NCBI GenBank assembly: GCA_026075535.2
Contig: AP026550.1
Location: 7,378,001-7,442,000, forward strand
Direction of reading: 5' to 3'
Source of the DNA: Tricholoma matsutake
Taxonomy: Eukaryota > Basidiomycota > Agaricomycetes > Agaricales > Tricholomataceae
DNA length: 64,000 nucleotides
The notes beneath the pieces are model-generated. The model was not told the origin of the DNA and did not search any database. It saw nothing but the letters and a program-made list of their open reading frames with translations. This document shows positions 20,030 to 31,938 of the stretch, piece after piece. Position 1 is the stretch's first letter; each line of letters begins with the position of its first letter. The position numbers and the translations under genes are program-made.

Positions 20030-20425
20030 CAAGCTGCAACCCTCACCAAGAATTTCTAGATTACATCAACAGCCCACTGGATATTGGTGAACATGATCCT
20101 GTTAAGTGGTGGGGGGTATGTTATTTTAGTATTTTGAGATCAAATAGATGACTTATCTTCATTTACAGCACCACCAGACTCAGTTTCTGACACTAGCCCA
20201 CATTGCTTGTGACTCTCTGGCAATTCAAGGTTCATCTGTCCCATCGGAGCATGCATTCTCATCGGGTGGATTGACAGATACGAAGGCTCGAAACCAGCTC
20301 AAACCAGAGACATTTGAAGCATTGCAGATCTTGAAGTGCTGTTACAGAGATGGGCTTTTCGTTGTGGGGGACGAGGCAGCCTTGCATGATTGTACCTGGG
20401 TGCTGATGGATGTTGATGAGTTTTG
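20030..20425 (+). pseudogene. hAT transposase C-terminal dimerisation domain
   Basis: Two exons: HQEFLDYINSPLDIGEHDP then KWW before a GTATGT...TTTACAG intron (about 20115-20168), followed by QFLTLAHIACDSLAIQGSSV, PSEHAFSSGGLTDTKARNQL and KPETFEALQILK. This is the hAT C-terminal block (W..., LA..LAIP.SS..SER.FS.GG...R..L.P.....L). The catalytic and zinc-finger parts are missing, so it is a remnant of the outer hAT element. Confidence 0.9.
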
Positions 20426-20716
20426 ATTATCTACTTACTGATCTGCACATGCCTACTACTCCCAATCTCTGTTCTGACCTTCTGCTCTTCACCAGCCTGT
20501 TTCTGCAGCTAAAATTCAAATCTGAGGTGATTTTTTTGGTTTTTTGCTACCTAAGTTCAGAGATTCAAACCTCTTTGAACCTGCTGAACACAGTTCTGCA
20601 AGTTTGGTTCAAGGTTCTATCTACTCTCTCCCTGCTGTCTGGTTCAGGTTCACAGTTTGGAGGAATACCTCAAAGAACCAGACCGAACTGAACTTTGGCA
20701 TCCTTATAGAGTTCTA

Positions 20717-21094
20717 GCTGAGGCCTTGTCATGAACAGTTTGGCATAATAGGAGATTTCCCCTGTACTGCTTTACTCTTGACTTCCACATCACTCTGCAG
20801 GAGCACTTTGTGCATATTTCCAGTTTTGATCTTACGTTCTCAAGATAGTTGTAATTATTGGCTTCAGGAGCTCTGGCTCTGCCATCAATCTACAGCAACT
20901 ATCTTACATCATAAGATCTTTTCTGATCCCATTTCTATCTTCATAACCTTATTGTCATCCTCACTTTCTAGGACTCAACTGTGATCTTCTAGCTTTGCTA
21001 CCATTTGCAGTTGAATCTTCAGAAACTCTTTGCATGGCTCAGATTCTTTTTTCATTGGATCTCTGCTCACTTCACTTGCCATCTTACTCTCAAT
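20717..21094. other. No gene recognised
   Basis: Short open frames only; no splice-supported exon, repeat or motif stands out. Confidence 0.4.
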
Positions 21095-21727
21095 GTCTGA
21101 TGCTGGAGATTTCTATGAACCTCCTATTCCTGGCATTCCAGTCAATTTGCCTGCACCTTCAGACAATGTCAATCTTCCTGGTGCACTCAAAAATCCACCT
21201 ACAGCCCCCGATGAGGCTGAACTTGTTTGGGTCCAGACTGAGAACTGTCAGCACCTTGTCAAGGATGCAGTCTCAGGTCACACTTCAGTCAATGCCTTTC
21301 TCGATTTCCTCAACAAAACAGGGGTCTCCCCTAAAGAAGTGCAAGACTATGTGGATCTAGTGTTGCAGTGTTGCAGTCAGCAAGGAGCACCAGGTCCTCC
21401 TCCTCTGCTGGCAGATCAGGCTCTCGCACTCCCTAATCCAATCAATGCAGCAAATGCCCTTGCTTGGGCTGTCCTTTGGGTGAAAGTCAATCAACTGCAG
21501 GGAATCAGGTCTCACCCAGCTCCATCTCCTTCTTCCGCTCTCCTCACTGATGAAGTCACCAACTTCCTGGGAATCCTGAAGGAGCTATACCTGCTGCTGT
21601 GCTGCCCAAAGCCCCCCATCTGGCCAAACTGGCTATCTCAGCAGAGGCTGATGCTCATCTGGAGAAGACTCAAGAGCTTCTTGCAGTCTTCAGTCCTCAA
21701 GCAACCCAAGAATTGTTGGCAGCATTA
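21095..21727 (+). pseudogene. Frameshifted fragment of an uncharacterised repeat-associated protein
   Basis: Begins MSDAGDFYEPPIPGIPVNLP and continues DAVSGHTSVNAFLDFLNKTG, ALPNPINAANALAWAVLWVK, LLTDEVTNFLG. A one-base shift near 21585 leads to IPAAVLPKAPHLAKL and EADAHLEKTQELLAVF. From memory this resembles the N-terminal part of a multicopy basidiomycete family linked to tyrosine-recombinase-like elements, but I cannot verify that. It ends where GT-rich simple sequence begins. Confidence 0.45.
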
Positions 21728-22048
21728 GTCGTGGTGGGAGTGGCTTTGTCAGCAGTGGTGGCTGCTTTGTTGCATCCCTGGATGGTTGTGGGGGCTGCCT
21801 TGCCTTTTGTGTTGGTGGTGGTGGCTTCAATGGCAGTGGGAGTGGGTGTGGGGTGTCCCCAGGTCAGTGTGGCTTTGTTGGTAGCAGTGGGGGTCACTTT
21901 GTTGGCAGTGTTCATTTTGTTGGCAGTGGTGGGGGTGGTTGTGTGGTTGTGTCACTTGGTAGTGGGGACAGCGGCTTTCCTGCTGGCATTGCTGCTGGCG
22001 TTGGTGATGTTTATGTCTCCTCACTCATGGTTGTTGGGTTCCCCTGCT
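21725..22048. repeat. GT-rich low-complexity DNA
   Basis: A strand-biased tract of GTGG, TTTGTTGG and GGCAGTGG words. Reading frames through it on either strand are compositional artefacts. Confidence 0.6.
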
Positions 22049-22930
22049 TCATCGTCCCCTCCCTTGTTGTTGCCTCCTGGTTGTCATTGGTGTTGTCTTC
22101 CCCTCCCTCCCCCACTTCATTGACTCTGCCTCCTCATTGGTGTTGTCTCCTTCATCATCACTTTCATCTCCTTCCTCACTGCGGTTGGTTCCTGCATTGT
22201 AGTTCTCTGCCTCATTGAAGTCCTTCCTGGAGCTCTCTTCATTGCAGGTGCAAGTGTTTTCCCCATTGATGATGAGGTGGTTGTCTTCTTCTTCATCTTC
22301 ATCTTCATCTTCTTTGTCTTTGTCATCTCCCTTGGTCCCCTGGACCCCTTCCTGCTCATTGTCATTCCCTGGCTGGTCGCCATCTTCTTCTTCTTCAGCC
22401 CTCCCTTCCTCCTCCTTGTCACCTTCCTCAATCCTCCCTTTGTTGCCATTGCCATCATCCCTGGCCTTCTCTTCCTTTCCCTCACTGTTGTCTTCCTCGG
22501 CCTCCCCTTCATCACCATTGTCCCCCTTTGTGCTGCCAAGAACCTCAGACTGGCATCGACACCTGCTAAGGGGCAAGGTGGGTGCAGGAGGGATAAAGCT
22601 CGCTGTAGTGGATCTCACATGCTCAGGGGGAGTGATGGAGATGCCACTCTCATGTAGAACTCTCTCAGATCTATCAATAATATCAGTATAGAATAGATAT
22701 ACAAGGAGAAATAAAACTTACCTAGTTAGTTTAGCAGGTGTGGATGCTGAAGCATCCTCCTGTCCTCAAATGTTCAAGGTTTTTCTAGAAATCCAGGCTG
22801 ATCAGTACAGATATATGAAGGACATACTGTATGTATGTACCTTTCTTTTTTCTTTTTTCTTGTAGTTGGCGCTGCTGTCTTCATTTTCTTTGCCTGCTGA
22901 GCCGAGTCGTCAGCTGATGATGTTGCACAT
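22049..22930 (-). CDS. Possible Lys-rich then acidic protein (low confidence)
   Basis: On the minus strand, 22618-22049 encodes a long Glu/Asp/Lys-rich stretch (EEDNSEGKEEKARDDGNG, then an uninterrupted Asp/Glu run). Upstream at 22930-22860 lies a possible exon SSADDSAQQAKKMKTAAPTT followed by a Lys run like a nuclear localisation signal. Putative GT-AG sites exist between them. The composition alone keeps frames open on both strands here, so this may be only low-complexity DNA. Confidence 0.25.
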
Positions 22931-23142
22931 TTATGGGTGCTGCCGGTCAAGACTGGGGCTTGAGGACTTTGTCATTTGATCCTGCTATGTGTTGCTGGTA
23001 TGTTGTTGGTTGTTGGAGAGGGTGGGTGGTGGGTAGTGGTGATGGTCGTGGTTGTTGTTGATTGCATTGGCAGAAGGCTGTGCAACAGGTGTAGATGGTG
23101 CTGCAAGTCATCATATGACTGATGTAACACCAACCAAACATG

Positions 23143-23218
23143 CCTTGTGTGGCTCAGTGGTTATGATCATGCTGAATACTCAGTTCAGCACAATTTCTGG
23201 GGTTCAATTCTCTGTGAT
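23143..23218 (+). other. tRNA-like module
   Basis: A-box TGGCTCAGTGG (23150-23160) and B-box GTTCAATTC (23202-23210), 41 bp apart. It is related in sequence to the modules in the 1-3.2 kb hAT elements and is followed by an AT-rich tail (TTTTTATTATATAATTAA). It sits just beyond the 3' end of the KDZ gene and may mark an element end or a SINE insertion. Confidence 0.5.
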
Positions 23219-24477
23219 AACACAATTTTTATTATATAATTAAATTGATACAGACAGTCCTACCAGACTACTACAGGATTCCTATTGGATTCCTACATTG
23301 TCTAAGCCTTGGAATCGGCATTTGTTGATCTAAACGCATTGTCAGCCCTCAATGCTAATTCATACCATGAAGCATGCTGGTGATTAGCATAGGCTAGCAG
23401 ACCAGGAACTTGGGTATTCTTGGACTGTGAGGCTGACTGCCACCATTGGCTGTGATAGATGAAATACTGCACAGTCCATTGCATTTCATATGTGACCAGT
23501 AGAAATTCCTCCCTCCATCGATTTCTCTGAGCCCGTGAACAAAGCCAATGTACTCACCTGACTATGAAAATTGTTAGTACAATGAATAGGGATGGCTACA
23601 AAATATATTTACATTCCCAGAATCGGCCAGCATCAGCAATGGCATCGGGAACGACATCGGCATCGGCCATGAGACCAGTATGAATGTGGGAATTATGCCA
23701 AATCCAGGACAGATGAACAGAGGTGGAACCAGGTACATTCAGATTCAAAATAGCTGTGCTGGCATTGAGGTCATCCTTGGATAACTGCTGAAACATACTC
23801 AATGTGTCATCATCACAATCCAGTGCCAGCATTTGGCTATGGCAATGGTTATACATTTGGGCATGCAAGCTAATTTTGTTAACCAACTTGTGGACAACAG
23901 CTCATGACCGGGTGCAAACTCCCTTTTGTGGTGCTGCTCGAATGATGTGTGAATATTGAAATGATTTGTTGGCAATGAGCTCCCACAGCTGGTGCAGCAG
24001 TCGGTTTGCCTGGATCTTGTGGAGGTTAATCTCTACATCCGCAAGATTGCCATTAGAGGGGAGGTATACTTGTTGCTCCTCAACTGGAATAGCATGTGTG
24101 TGGGCTGGGAGATCTGACAGGCCCGATGCCACAGCACTGTCATCATCCAGGTCACTGGGGGTATCAAATTCCCCTTCATTATCATGGGTGATCCATGAGG
24201 GAGCAATGTCATGATTGGCAATGTTGGCAGCATTTTGTAACTGTGTTAAGATTACCATGTGAGATGTGAGAGCTTCTCTCTCCCATTCAACAGCTTGCGT
24301 GTCAGAAATGTGAGGTGATTTACCAAGTCGACAGACTTTGTCTCGTAGTTCAATCCTGATGACGATCAATGATGGGTTGTGATTGGTGGTAGGCAGTACA
24401 ACTCACTGCATTTGTTCAAAAGAATAGCAAAATCAATCCACTCCTCGACCATGGATTGAACCAGTGCCGATGCTGAA

Positions 24478-24665
24478 GTTAAGGCCAATTCCATCCCCGC
24501 TGCCAATCCCATCCCTGCTGCTGATCCCGTCCCTGCTGCTGATCCCATCCCCGCTGCCAATTCTGTCCCTGCTGCCAATCCTGTCCCCGCTGCTGATCCT
24601 GACCCTGCTGCTGATCCTGACCCTGCTGCTGATCCTGTCCCCACTGCTGATCCCATTTCTGATAT
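24478..24665 (-). repeat. 18-bp-period minisatellite inside the KDZ gene
   Basis: About ten copies of an ATCCCATCCCTGCTGCTG-like unit, read on the minus strand as GSAAGTG/GLAAGM repeats. Confidence 0.8.
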
Positions 24666-26139
24666 GTGAGTGGCATACATATCCATTACCCTGATATCTG
24701 TGAGCCTCCGGGATTCTGCTGCCCTCACTTCATCCTCCCATTGTTTGATTGCCAGTTGGCCGAATGCTGCCATTAGTTCACCATGGTATTGGCCGAGCTG
24801 TGTAGAGTTCTCAAGGGCTTCCCAAAAATTTGAGCAAAGTGTGACTGTCATGCCAAGCATTTTCTTGTGATTTGAATCTGTAGCATGATCATCAAGCATT
24901 TCTGCCCAATGTGGCAAGGTCACTGTTCTGACCATCGGAGAAATGGAATTCAGTGATGGCCACATAGACTCAAGTATTTCTCCTGCTACAATGCCAGACC
25001 CTGGAATGAAAGATGGAGCATAGCAAAAAAAGCATTCATCCTCGTGGCCATGAACATGCAAAAGCCCAATGGCCTGGTCAATGGTCAAGCCAGCTGGAAG
25101 ATGGGCACCAATACGTTCCCAAAGGTGGATAATGTACTGGCAGACAATGTCATAAATGAGCATGACTCCCTGTTGAGGGTCAACTCTGGTGGTCTTCAGC
25201 ACTTGAAGGAAAGCAAAGTTGACATTCTTTTGCTGTTCTCCACAAAACAGGTCTACCAATGCATTGGGCACATAACATCCATGCCGTGCACATGCAATGG
25301 CTGCTACTCCAGTCCTGTCACATGCCTTCAACGCCAGAAAAGCATTCACAACAGCTAGGAATTTATTTTTGCAAGGAGCCTTCTGGAAACCCAAATACAA
25401 ATCAGACCAGCTTTGGGGGTGGCATTGGGAATGGCATTGGCCACCACCAAGGGAAGGTACCTACCATTAATTGTTCTATGGCGGCTTGGAGAAACAGCTC
25501 ATATTCAGCCCAATTTGGGGCCATCCCACCTCCATCCCATAGCCATATATCAGTATCGGAGTTTTTCTGCTGAACATGATCAGCTTTGAAATTGCCATTG
25601 GCCACAAATATGCGTTTAAAAACAAATCTGAAATCCATAGTATCATTTTAGATGCCACTGCACCAAGGTATTTTGACACCCACCGGTTCGCATCGTCCTT
25701 CCAATTTTCCGGTATATCAATGCCTACTTGAGGACAGGCTGGACAGAAATTGGCAAGTAATCCTGGTTCAGGATTCAAAGGATCTCTTTGATTGTGTCCA
25801 TACCCTGCCCACTTCAATCTTTTCATCCAACACCATAAGCGGGACATGCACCAAAGCTCATGGTAGAGATTGACCACTTCGGCAGGCCTCATCGGCAATG
25901 TTACACGCCAAATCAGCTGGTAAAACTGATAGGCCAATGCCTTTAATTCCAGATTACAGAGCTGAAAATGGTCTAGGACCTGCACGGTGAACAGAGTCCA
26001 TATGTTGGTGAAGCTTGTGGGTAGTAAGTTACTGGTTACCAGGTCCAAGGGAATTCGGTGTTCCCCCTGACACTGGCAGGTAACCATCGCTAAGTGATGT
26101 ATTCCATTTGTATGGACCACACAAATATAACTGTTGTTC

Positions 26140-26245
26140 AGGGCATCAGCAGTTGGGATGGCATTGGCAGCAGGTACGGCATCAGCAGCAGGTATGGCAT
26201 TGGCAGCAGGTACGGCATTGGCAGCTGGGACAGCATCAGCAGTTT
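26140..26245 (-). repeat. 18-bp-period minisatellite inside the KDZ gene
   Basis: Five to six copies of a GCAGCAGGTATGGCATTG-like unit, read as AVPAAN/AIPAAD repeats on the minus strand. Confidence 0.8.
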
Positions 26246-27258
26246 GATTAGGATTAGGCAAATATAGTTGAAACCCATGGAGGTCATCATCGGCATGCTC
26301 AACTTCAGATTCGTCATTGCCATCAAAGAAGTCTTGGAAACCGTTCTCAACATCAATATTCCCCTTCCCTTGACACCAAAGGGCATCAAGGTGATTAAAA
26401 AATGCTGAGTCAGCCCCAGTTTCATCTTTGGCCCAGTCATCAGCCTGAGACTCATTATAGGTGTTCGAGGTTGAGTCAGGTGAAGAGGGCCGGTGCCACT
26501 GCTGGTGCCAGTGCTGTTGCTGATTGTTTGCCTGCCAATTGGCCGACTCTTGCTCTGCTTTATCCTTCACATCTTCAAATGTCTCCAGATATTTCAATTG
26601 GAAGTTCAGAGCATTGCAAATTGGCTGATCCATCTGGTGCTGGACTAAAATGTATGTGCCACCTCCCATAGCTCAGCTGGGCAGAAGTGCATGCCAGTCC
26701 AACATTCAATGCGATGGAAGGAATTTTGCCTGTGGGTTACACGCATGCATGTGTGGCAAAGCATGCTTCCCAGTGAACAATCAACACATCACCAAATTGC
26801 CCATTTATTGAATGGACAGTGGTTGCAAACTTGTTTGTCAACCGACCATGCCTGCCGAGCGAGGGATGCTTGCAGCAATTCATCTACTCATCCCACAAAC
26901 TCCAGTACATAGTCTCGCTGTCTCTATTATTTGTATATGAGCCTCGCTCCATAAGCAATGAGTGTCAGAAACTAACCATGCCGATGTGTGGCCAAGTCGG
27001 CTTGGTGGCCACCTGAGGTTCTTGCATGTCCCATTCTGGAGCAACATTGGGATTATCCTGTATAACAGAATTTGATTGACCTGGTTCTTCCACTGCAGTC
27101 AGGGGGACCTTGATGCGCTTTGTTTTCAGTCCATGTTTCGTGTTGACCTCAACTTCTACATGTGTAACAGTATCGACTGCATCGTCATTGTCCTCATGCA
27201 GGGGGGCATTCTTCTTTGATCTTCTCTTTCACTTGTAAGGAACTCTTGTTAGGCTCAT

Positions 27259-27471
27259 GATGATTTGGGGTGAGTCACAATGACACCCAATTATTGATGG
27301 GGGTATTGTACTATCGACCTCATGTGATCCTCATGTGATCCTCATGTGATCCTCGTGTCGATGATATGTTTTATGTCAATGACAAGAATGATTCTTTCCT
27401 TCACATCAGTCCCCCCAATATGTTCTATGTCAATGACAAGAATAATTCTTTCCTTTACATCAGTCCCCCCA
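27259..27471. promoter_or_regulatory. Divergent promoter region of the KDZ gene and gene A
   Basis: 213 bp between two outward-facing start codons. It contains three copies of the 11-mer CTCATGTGATC (27319-27351) and a tandem duplication of 54 bp (27365-27418 and 27419-27472; core TATGTCAATGACAAGAAT). The second copy ends at the gene A start codon, so the duplication may have displaced the original leader. Confidence 0.5.
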
Positions 27472-29814
27472 ATGCCGCCTGAGCCATCAGAGAACCCACA
27501 GTTGAGACAGTACCGGAAGGGAAGCAGATATACAGTTGAAGAGCGGAAGATCATTGAGCCTTATAAAGTTGCATTCCAATCGCAGGAATTGAAAGCTGGC
27601 CAATTGCAATACTCAAGTGCAACATCCTCCCAGCAATATTCAACTACTGGGCATCAATTGACAGGGCCCCTGTGGATGAGGAGGAGAGTCACATTCATGC
27701 CAAGGTAAACTCACAAGCATGTGAAGGTTGTATTATTGATCACATCGCCAGGAACTAACAACCTGGCTTTCCAACAACTGGCAAATGACCAAAGGCCTCT
27801 CACGGAAATCAAACCACTTCAAAGTAAAGTGGTCGGAAGTCATTTGGAGCTTGTACTGGGACCAAGTTTTCCAACAGATCGCAAACCTGTTAGGTGTTGA
27901 GGACACCACCACAAGTACACCAGGATGGTTCCATGCGCAACTGCCAGCTATCAAGCATGTTTTTGACACCATGAATGCAGAGGAGAAAGCCATCCTTGAA
28001 GTTGAACAGGAGAAAATGATGCAGGAAGGATATCCTGAGCAGACAAAGCGAGTGTAAGTTGAAGCCGATGCCGTTGCCATTGCCATTGTCAGACATAACA
28101 AACATTTCACAGTCTAGCAGACAAATACCTCCTTAAATATGTGGTGGAGAATGCACGACAACAGTGGCTGGAAATGGGGGTGTTGTCTGTGACATTTACA
28201 GCCTATACTGCACCTAATGGTTTGATTGTTGTTGACACATGAGTCCCTGAATCATTTACTGCCAATGCGATGCCGATACCAATGCCGACTCCAGTCACGA
28301 AAATGTTGCCTCTCTGATAGCCACCCCTGCACGATTGTTTCTGGACACCATATCATGATCAAGTAACTGAACTGAAGCGAAACTTTATGAGTTATATCAA
28401 GTTTTTACACCCATCACACCTTGCTTCAAGGTCAGCAATGCAACATATCGCAACACTAACCCGATTAACAATGACTAACGATGGCTTCCCAATCCTTCCC
28501 ACATCATGGAAAGGATCACAATTCAAGAAAAAAGAGCTGGAAGAATGGTTTATGTTGTATGTTGGCCAGCATTACAGTATGTTGACTTCCTATTCCACAA
28601 ACCGTTACTCATCTCCTGCAGAACTAGCAAACAATGGTCGTAGTTGCCATATCCCATTCAAAGCAATTGCAGATCGGACATCATCATTTGTCAGTCTGGA
28701 ATATCTCCCAGCTAGGTTCAAAATCAGAGACCCACGGAACATGCACAAGAGTATCATAGAAGACTTCTTTGACCATGTTCTGCAGCAACAAATAGTGCAG
28801 GGCCCTGAAAGAGTGTTCTGGTTCAAAGTGATCAAAGCCATGGATGGGAGTGTGGCTCCTGCACACTATCCGAATGATTTGAATAACCCTTCACCCTCCC
28901 GACACATTTACAAAGGCAGGGGCCAAAGAAATGATGATCCCGATCCTCAGAGCGGCACTGAGCTCGGGGCCATTGCCGATGCCGTTGCCGATGCTGAACT
29001 GGTGTCTGCAGACTGCAGGGGCCAAAGAAATGACAATGCTGATGGCGATCCTCAACCCAGCACCAAACTGGAGGCTGTTGCCACTGCCGAACCGCCTGCT
29101 GCATCAGGAGGCAGAAAAGTTGTCAAAGGCAAACCCAAGCGCAAGGAAGCTTGCCAAATATCAACTGCAGGACAGACCCCAAATTCTGATACAACTGAAT
29201 CACAATATGTCCAAGTGGATCGAATGACAATGGACAGCCTCTGCATGGTTGGTGTCACTCAACCACAGCCAACTAATGGTCCTAGTGACGGTGAACCAGA
29301 ATATCTCGTTCCTCGACACATTTACATGAGATACATCATGCCTGTATCAGCTGGAAATGCCATTGTAAATGATCCCCCATCCCCAATTGATCCATTTCTG
29401 TTGGATATACCTCAAGAGCGACCACTTTTAGGGGGGAATTGGACAGAGCATCCTATTGCAAGGGCAAGGGCTTTAGCAGCATTAGTGGGATCGGGAATGG
29501 CAACACCAATATCGGCAATGGCACCACTAGGATCAGCAATGGCAACACCAATATTGGCAATGGCAACAGTACAATCGGCAATGGCAGCACCAATATCAGC
29601 AATGGCACCAGTAGGATCGGCAACGGAAACACCAACATCGGCAACGGCAAAACTATGATCAGCAACAGCAACATCAGGATCAGCAGCAAATCCATCCTCC
29701 GCACAAGCATGACCTATCCGAAGGACAGCTGATGACCTTGCACAGCAGGAAGCCATTTCAGCCCAGGCTGTTGGGAGGAGACAGAGAATTAAAAAAGTGA
29801 AATTTGCCACATAG
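27472..29814 (+). pseudogene. KDZ-locus gene A (uncharacterised)
   Basis: Starts MPPEPSENPQLRQYRKGSRY and EERKIIEPYKVAF. After a frameshift near 27600 it reads KCNILPAIFNYW, with a GTAAAC...CGCCAG intron at about 27705-27751, then WLSNNWQMTKG, WFHAQLPAIKHVFDTMNAEE, a second intron, KYVVENARQQWLEMGV and SVTFTAYTAPNGL. The large exon 28387-29658 contains DGFPILPTSWKGSQFKKKEL, YLPARFKIRDPRNMHKSIIE and a Lys-rich stretch, ending VGRRQRIKKVKFAT. TGA stops at about 28249, 29656 and 29709. From memory this protein recurs next to KDZ transposases in Agaricomycetes; its function is unknown. Divergent from KDZ, convergent with gene B. Confidence 0.6.
29480..29665 (+). repeat. 18-bp-period minisatellite in gene A
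   Basis: About ten copies of a GCAATGGCACCAATATCG-like unit encoding AMAPISA-type repeats near the C-terminus. Confidence 0.8.
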
Positions 29815-30236
29815 ATTTACAAATAAAACACTATGTAATGGGAAAAAAAAGATAGTCCAACTTTTATGTACATGCCAAATCACATCTATTCCTTTCTGCC
29901 TCGCTTTGTCTCCCCTCTGTCCTCGGATTTTCCTGCTCTCTTCCTTGGGTTTGGCTGAGGGGTGGTACTTCTGGAACGTAGTCCAGATGGACCAGGGGTC
30001 AGCCCATGTGGGGATCAGCGCAGCTGTGCAGGGGGAGGGGAGGGCCAGGGTGAGGTGATTACATCGACTGGCAATGCTGGTGGGGTAAGTGCCGATGCTG
30101 GGGTGGCAGGCTTGGGCTCGGTGAGCGACATTGGGGGGAAGAGGAGAGGAAGTGGTGGGGCCATTGATGTTGTGGGCTGTACCATTTCTTGAGAATCCTG
30201 TGGTGTGGCCAGAATAATTTGGATGGGGGGGGCGCC

Positions 30237-30548
30237 TAGGGAATTGCATGGGTTTCCCATGCTTTTATTTTCTAATTTATTCAATGAGTTTTGCATGAAA
30301 AATCATGAAAAAAAGATTTTTTGGAAGCTTTTTGTTGGCTCTTTGTGATGTAACACATAAAACAATATTTGGGTGACATCTGTCATGTGACAAGGTCAAA
30401 AATAAACTATTTTGTTTCTTGTATCACAAGCATCCATTGAATAGCTATCAGAAAATCATTTTTTCATGAGTTTTCATGCAAAACCCATTGAATAAATTAG
30501 GAAATAAAAGTGTGGGAAACCCGCGGGTAAAACCCATGCAGTTCCCTA
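30237..30548. mobile_element. hAT MITE, 312 bp, TSD GGGGCGCC
   Basis: A perfect 8-bp TSD GGGGCGCC (30229-30236 and 30549-30556) flanks long inverted arms of about 85 bp starting TAGGGAATTGCATGGGTTT and TAGGGAACTGCATGGGTTT. The right arm has an extra block containing ACCCGCGGGT. TAGGG fits the hAT end consensus. Inserted in gene B coding sequence between AGAP and PIQII. Confidence 0.95.
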
Positions 30549-30699
30549 GGGGCGCCAGCCAAGGATGCTTCCCCCACCACCTCTTCCAGCACAGCCAGTC
30601 CCTCCTCACTATGCTCAGGCTCATTGTTACCCTCAACAAATCCCCCCTCCTCAACCAGTTCTGCCATCTGTTCATCTTTGTCGCTGGCAGCAGCATTGG

Positions 30700-30795
30700 G
30701 AGCAGCATCAGGAGTGGCATCGGGAGTGGGAGCAGGAGTTGGGGCAGGAGTTGGGGCAGGAGCAGGAGCGGGAGTGGCAGTGGCAGCAGGAGTGT

Positions 30796-30838
<43 letters not shown>

Positions 30839-30895
30839 GGCAGGGGCAGGGGCAGGAGCAGGAGCAGGAGCAGGACTGGGACCGGGAGTGGGAGT
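30700..30895 (-). repeat. Ala-Pro coding minisatellite in gene B
   Basis: GGAGCAGGAGCAGGAG-type repeats (plus strand), read on the minus strand as (AP)n with variants TP and ATP. Confidence 0.8.
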
Positions 30896-31233
30896 GGCAT
30901 TGCCTTCCTCAGCATCTGTCATTTCTTCCCAATCTGCCTCTGCCCTCCTGCTTGGAGTCCTCTCGAGGTGAACCACCTGCCCAGCCATGTAACTGTTGTA
31001 CAATGTAATAGGCTGTGCACCAGCCTGCAACCCAAAGTATCCTTCAATGTCATTCACCCTGTTTTGAAGGAAGTCGACCGTCTCCCAGAGTTCTTGTATG
31101 TGGAGTCGGGACTCTAGGAATGACTCTTCATTCCACCGTGCATGCTTGTACATGTCTTCCTCCAGTTGGTTTAGACATCCAGTGAAGGTGGCATAGTCAC
31201 CGGCAGAGGGGTAGGGAGTCAGGGCAGGGAGGG

Positions 31234-31938
31234 TGTCAAGAACCATTCCTCGCCTGATTGGAACCTGCATCCATCCAACTCTTTCCTGCACGTTGAACCT
31301 GATTTTTGTCTATGCCTCCTGATTTCATTCCTGGCCGCCTTGCACTGCCCACACTGCTGTGCACCAGGCCACCTTGTCAGCATCCACAGCTGCCTTCCCA
31401 AGGCTTCCATCTCTATTGCAAATTCAACTACAGATTCCTGTGCGGCTCCTGCTAGATGATTTATCTATGCAGTCGAGACACTGCTGCAGTCTTCATTCCT
31501 GTTCCGCATTATTCTGGACTACAGTATTTAAGCTTAGTTAGTTTCGCCTTGTATCCCTCAGTTCGTATATCGACATAGACTCAACTTTAATCTGCCAATC
31601 CAAACCTCCTTCTACTCCAACCTCAGTTCTCTAAGAGTCTGAACTCCATTCAACTTGACCCCCAGTCTCCCTCTGAAGTTCTAACCTCATCTGAACTTAA
31701 CCTAAGTCCCTCCATACTCCTTCCCATGTTTACCCACACTTTCCTGCTCCTACCTCCAAACCTCCAACTTGAAATTAGGACACCAGATGAGGTGAAGGGC
31801 GCAGCTTCTTACAAGCTGAAGCCAAGTCCTTTCCGTTTCCCCTCCCACAGAATCTGCAATGACCCCACAACCCTCCATAAACAATACCCGCAGTGTCCAA
31901 TCAGATTCTGATGAACCCTTTAGGATCAGTTCTTAACA
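31234..31938 (+). mobile_element. Solo LTR, 705 bp, TSD GAGGG
   Basis: Ends TGTCAAGAAC...GTTCTTAACA with a perfect 5-bp TSD GAGGG (31229-31233 and 31939-31943). Orientation is judged from a TATTTAAG motif near 31527. It interrupts gene B between PTAL and PALTPYP. A third LTR family in the window. Confidence 0.9.

Larger units (their letters stand above)
7902..20716 (+). mobile_element. Outer hAT element split by a gypsy element and a LINE
   Basis: Inverted ends TAGAGTTCTAGGGATGC (left, 7902) and TAGAACTCTATAAGGATGC (right, ending 20716 on the minus strand) are followed inwards by GAAGTTCGGT and AAAGTTCAGTTCGGT. Both subterminal zones are rich in GGTTCAG/GAACC words. The element's own DNA is 7902-7997, 15359-15477 and 19901-20716, about 1 kb, ending with the hAT dimerisation domain. 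Flanks (GCTCAGTG and GCTGAGGC) are only partly alike, so the TSD is eroded or the ends are off by a base. Confidence 0.7.
23302..27258 (-). pseudogene. KDZ-class transposase with Cys-rich N-terminal cluster
   Basis: Multi-exon minus-strand gene. Exon 1 from Met 27258 (MSLTRVPYK). The Cys cluster follows at about 26870-26690: CNHCPFNKWAIW, CVDCSLGSMLCHTCM, HRQNSFHRIECWTG. Then LDHFQLCNLELKALAYQFYQ, CPACPQVGID, KRIFVANGNFKADH, ACARHGCYVPNALVDL, GVMLIYDIVCQYIIHLWERI, LLHVHGHEDECFFCYAPSF and EILESMWPSLNSISPMVRTV. A last exon ends at 23302 (LRADNAFRSTNADSKA). This is the Kyakuja-Dileera-Zisupton class of DNA transposase. Damage: TGA in exon 1 (YK*KRR) and in the Cys cluster, frameshifts near 26650 and 25640, and Asn for the expected Asp in xDGNF (codon 25599-25597). 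Two 18-bp-period minisatellites encode Ala/Gly-rich inserts. Confidence 0.92.

Noticed and set aside
7902..20716. Claim of a clear TSD for the outer hAT element
   Set aside because: GCTCAGTG and GCTGAGGC match at only five of eight positions, so I left it as uncertain.
22215..22691. Ser-rich plus-strand ORF and hydrophobic ORF 22277-22657
   Set aside because: Both are complements of the acidic low-complexity tract on the minus strand; there is no independent support.
24464..24694. Leu/Pro/Ile-rich plus-strand ORF in the KDZ gene
   Set aside because: Antisense reading of the 18-bp minisatellite.
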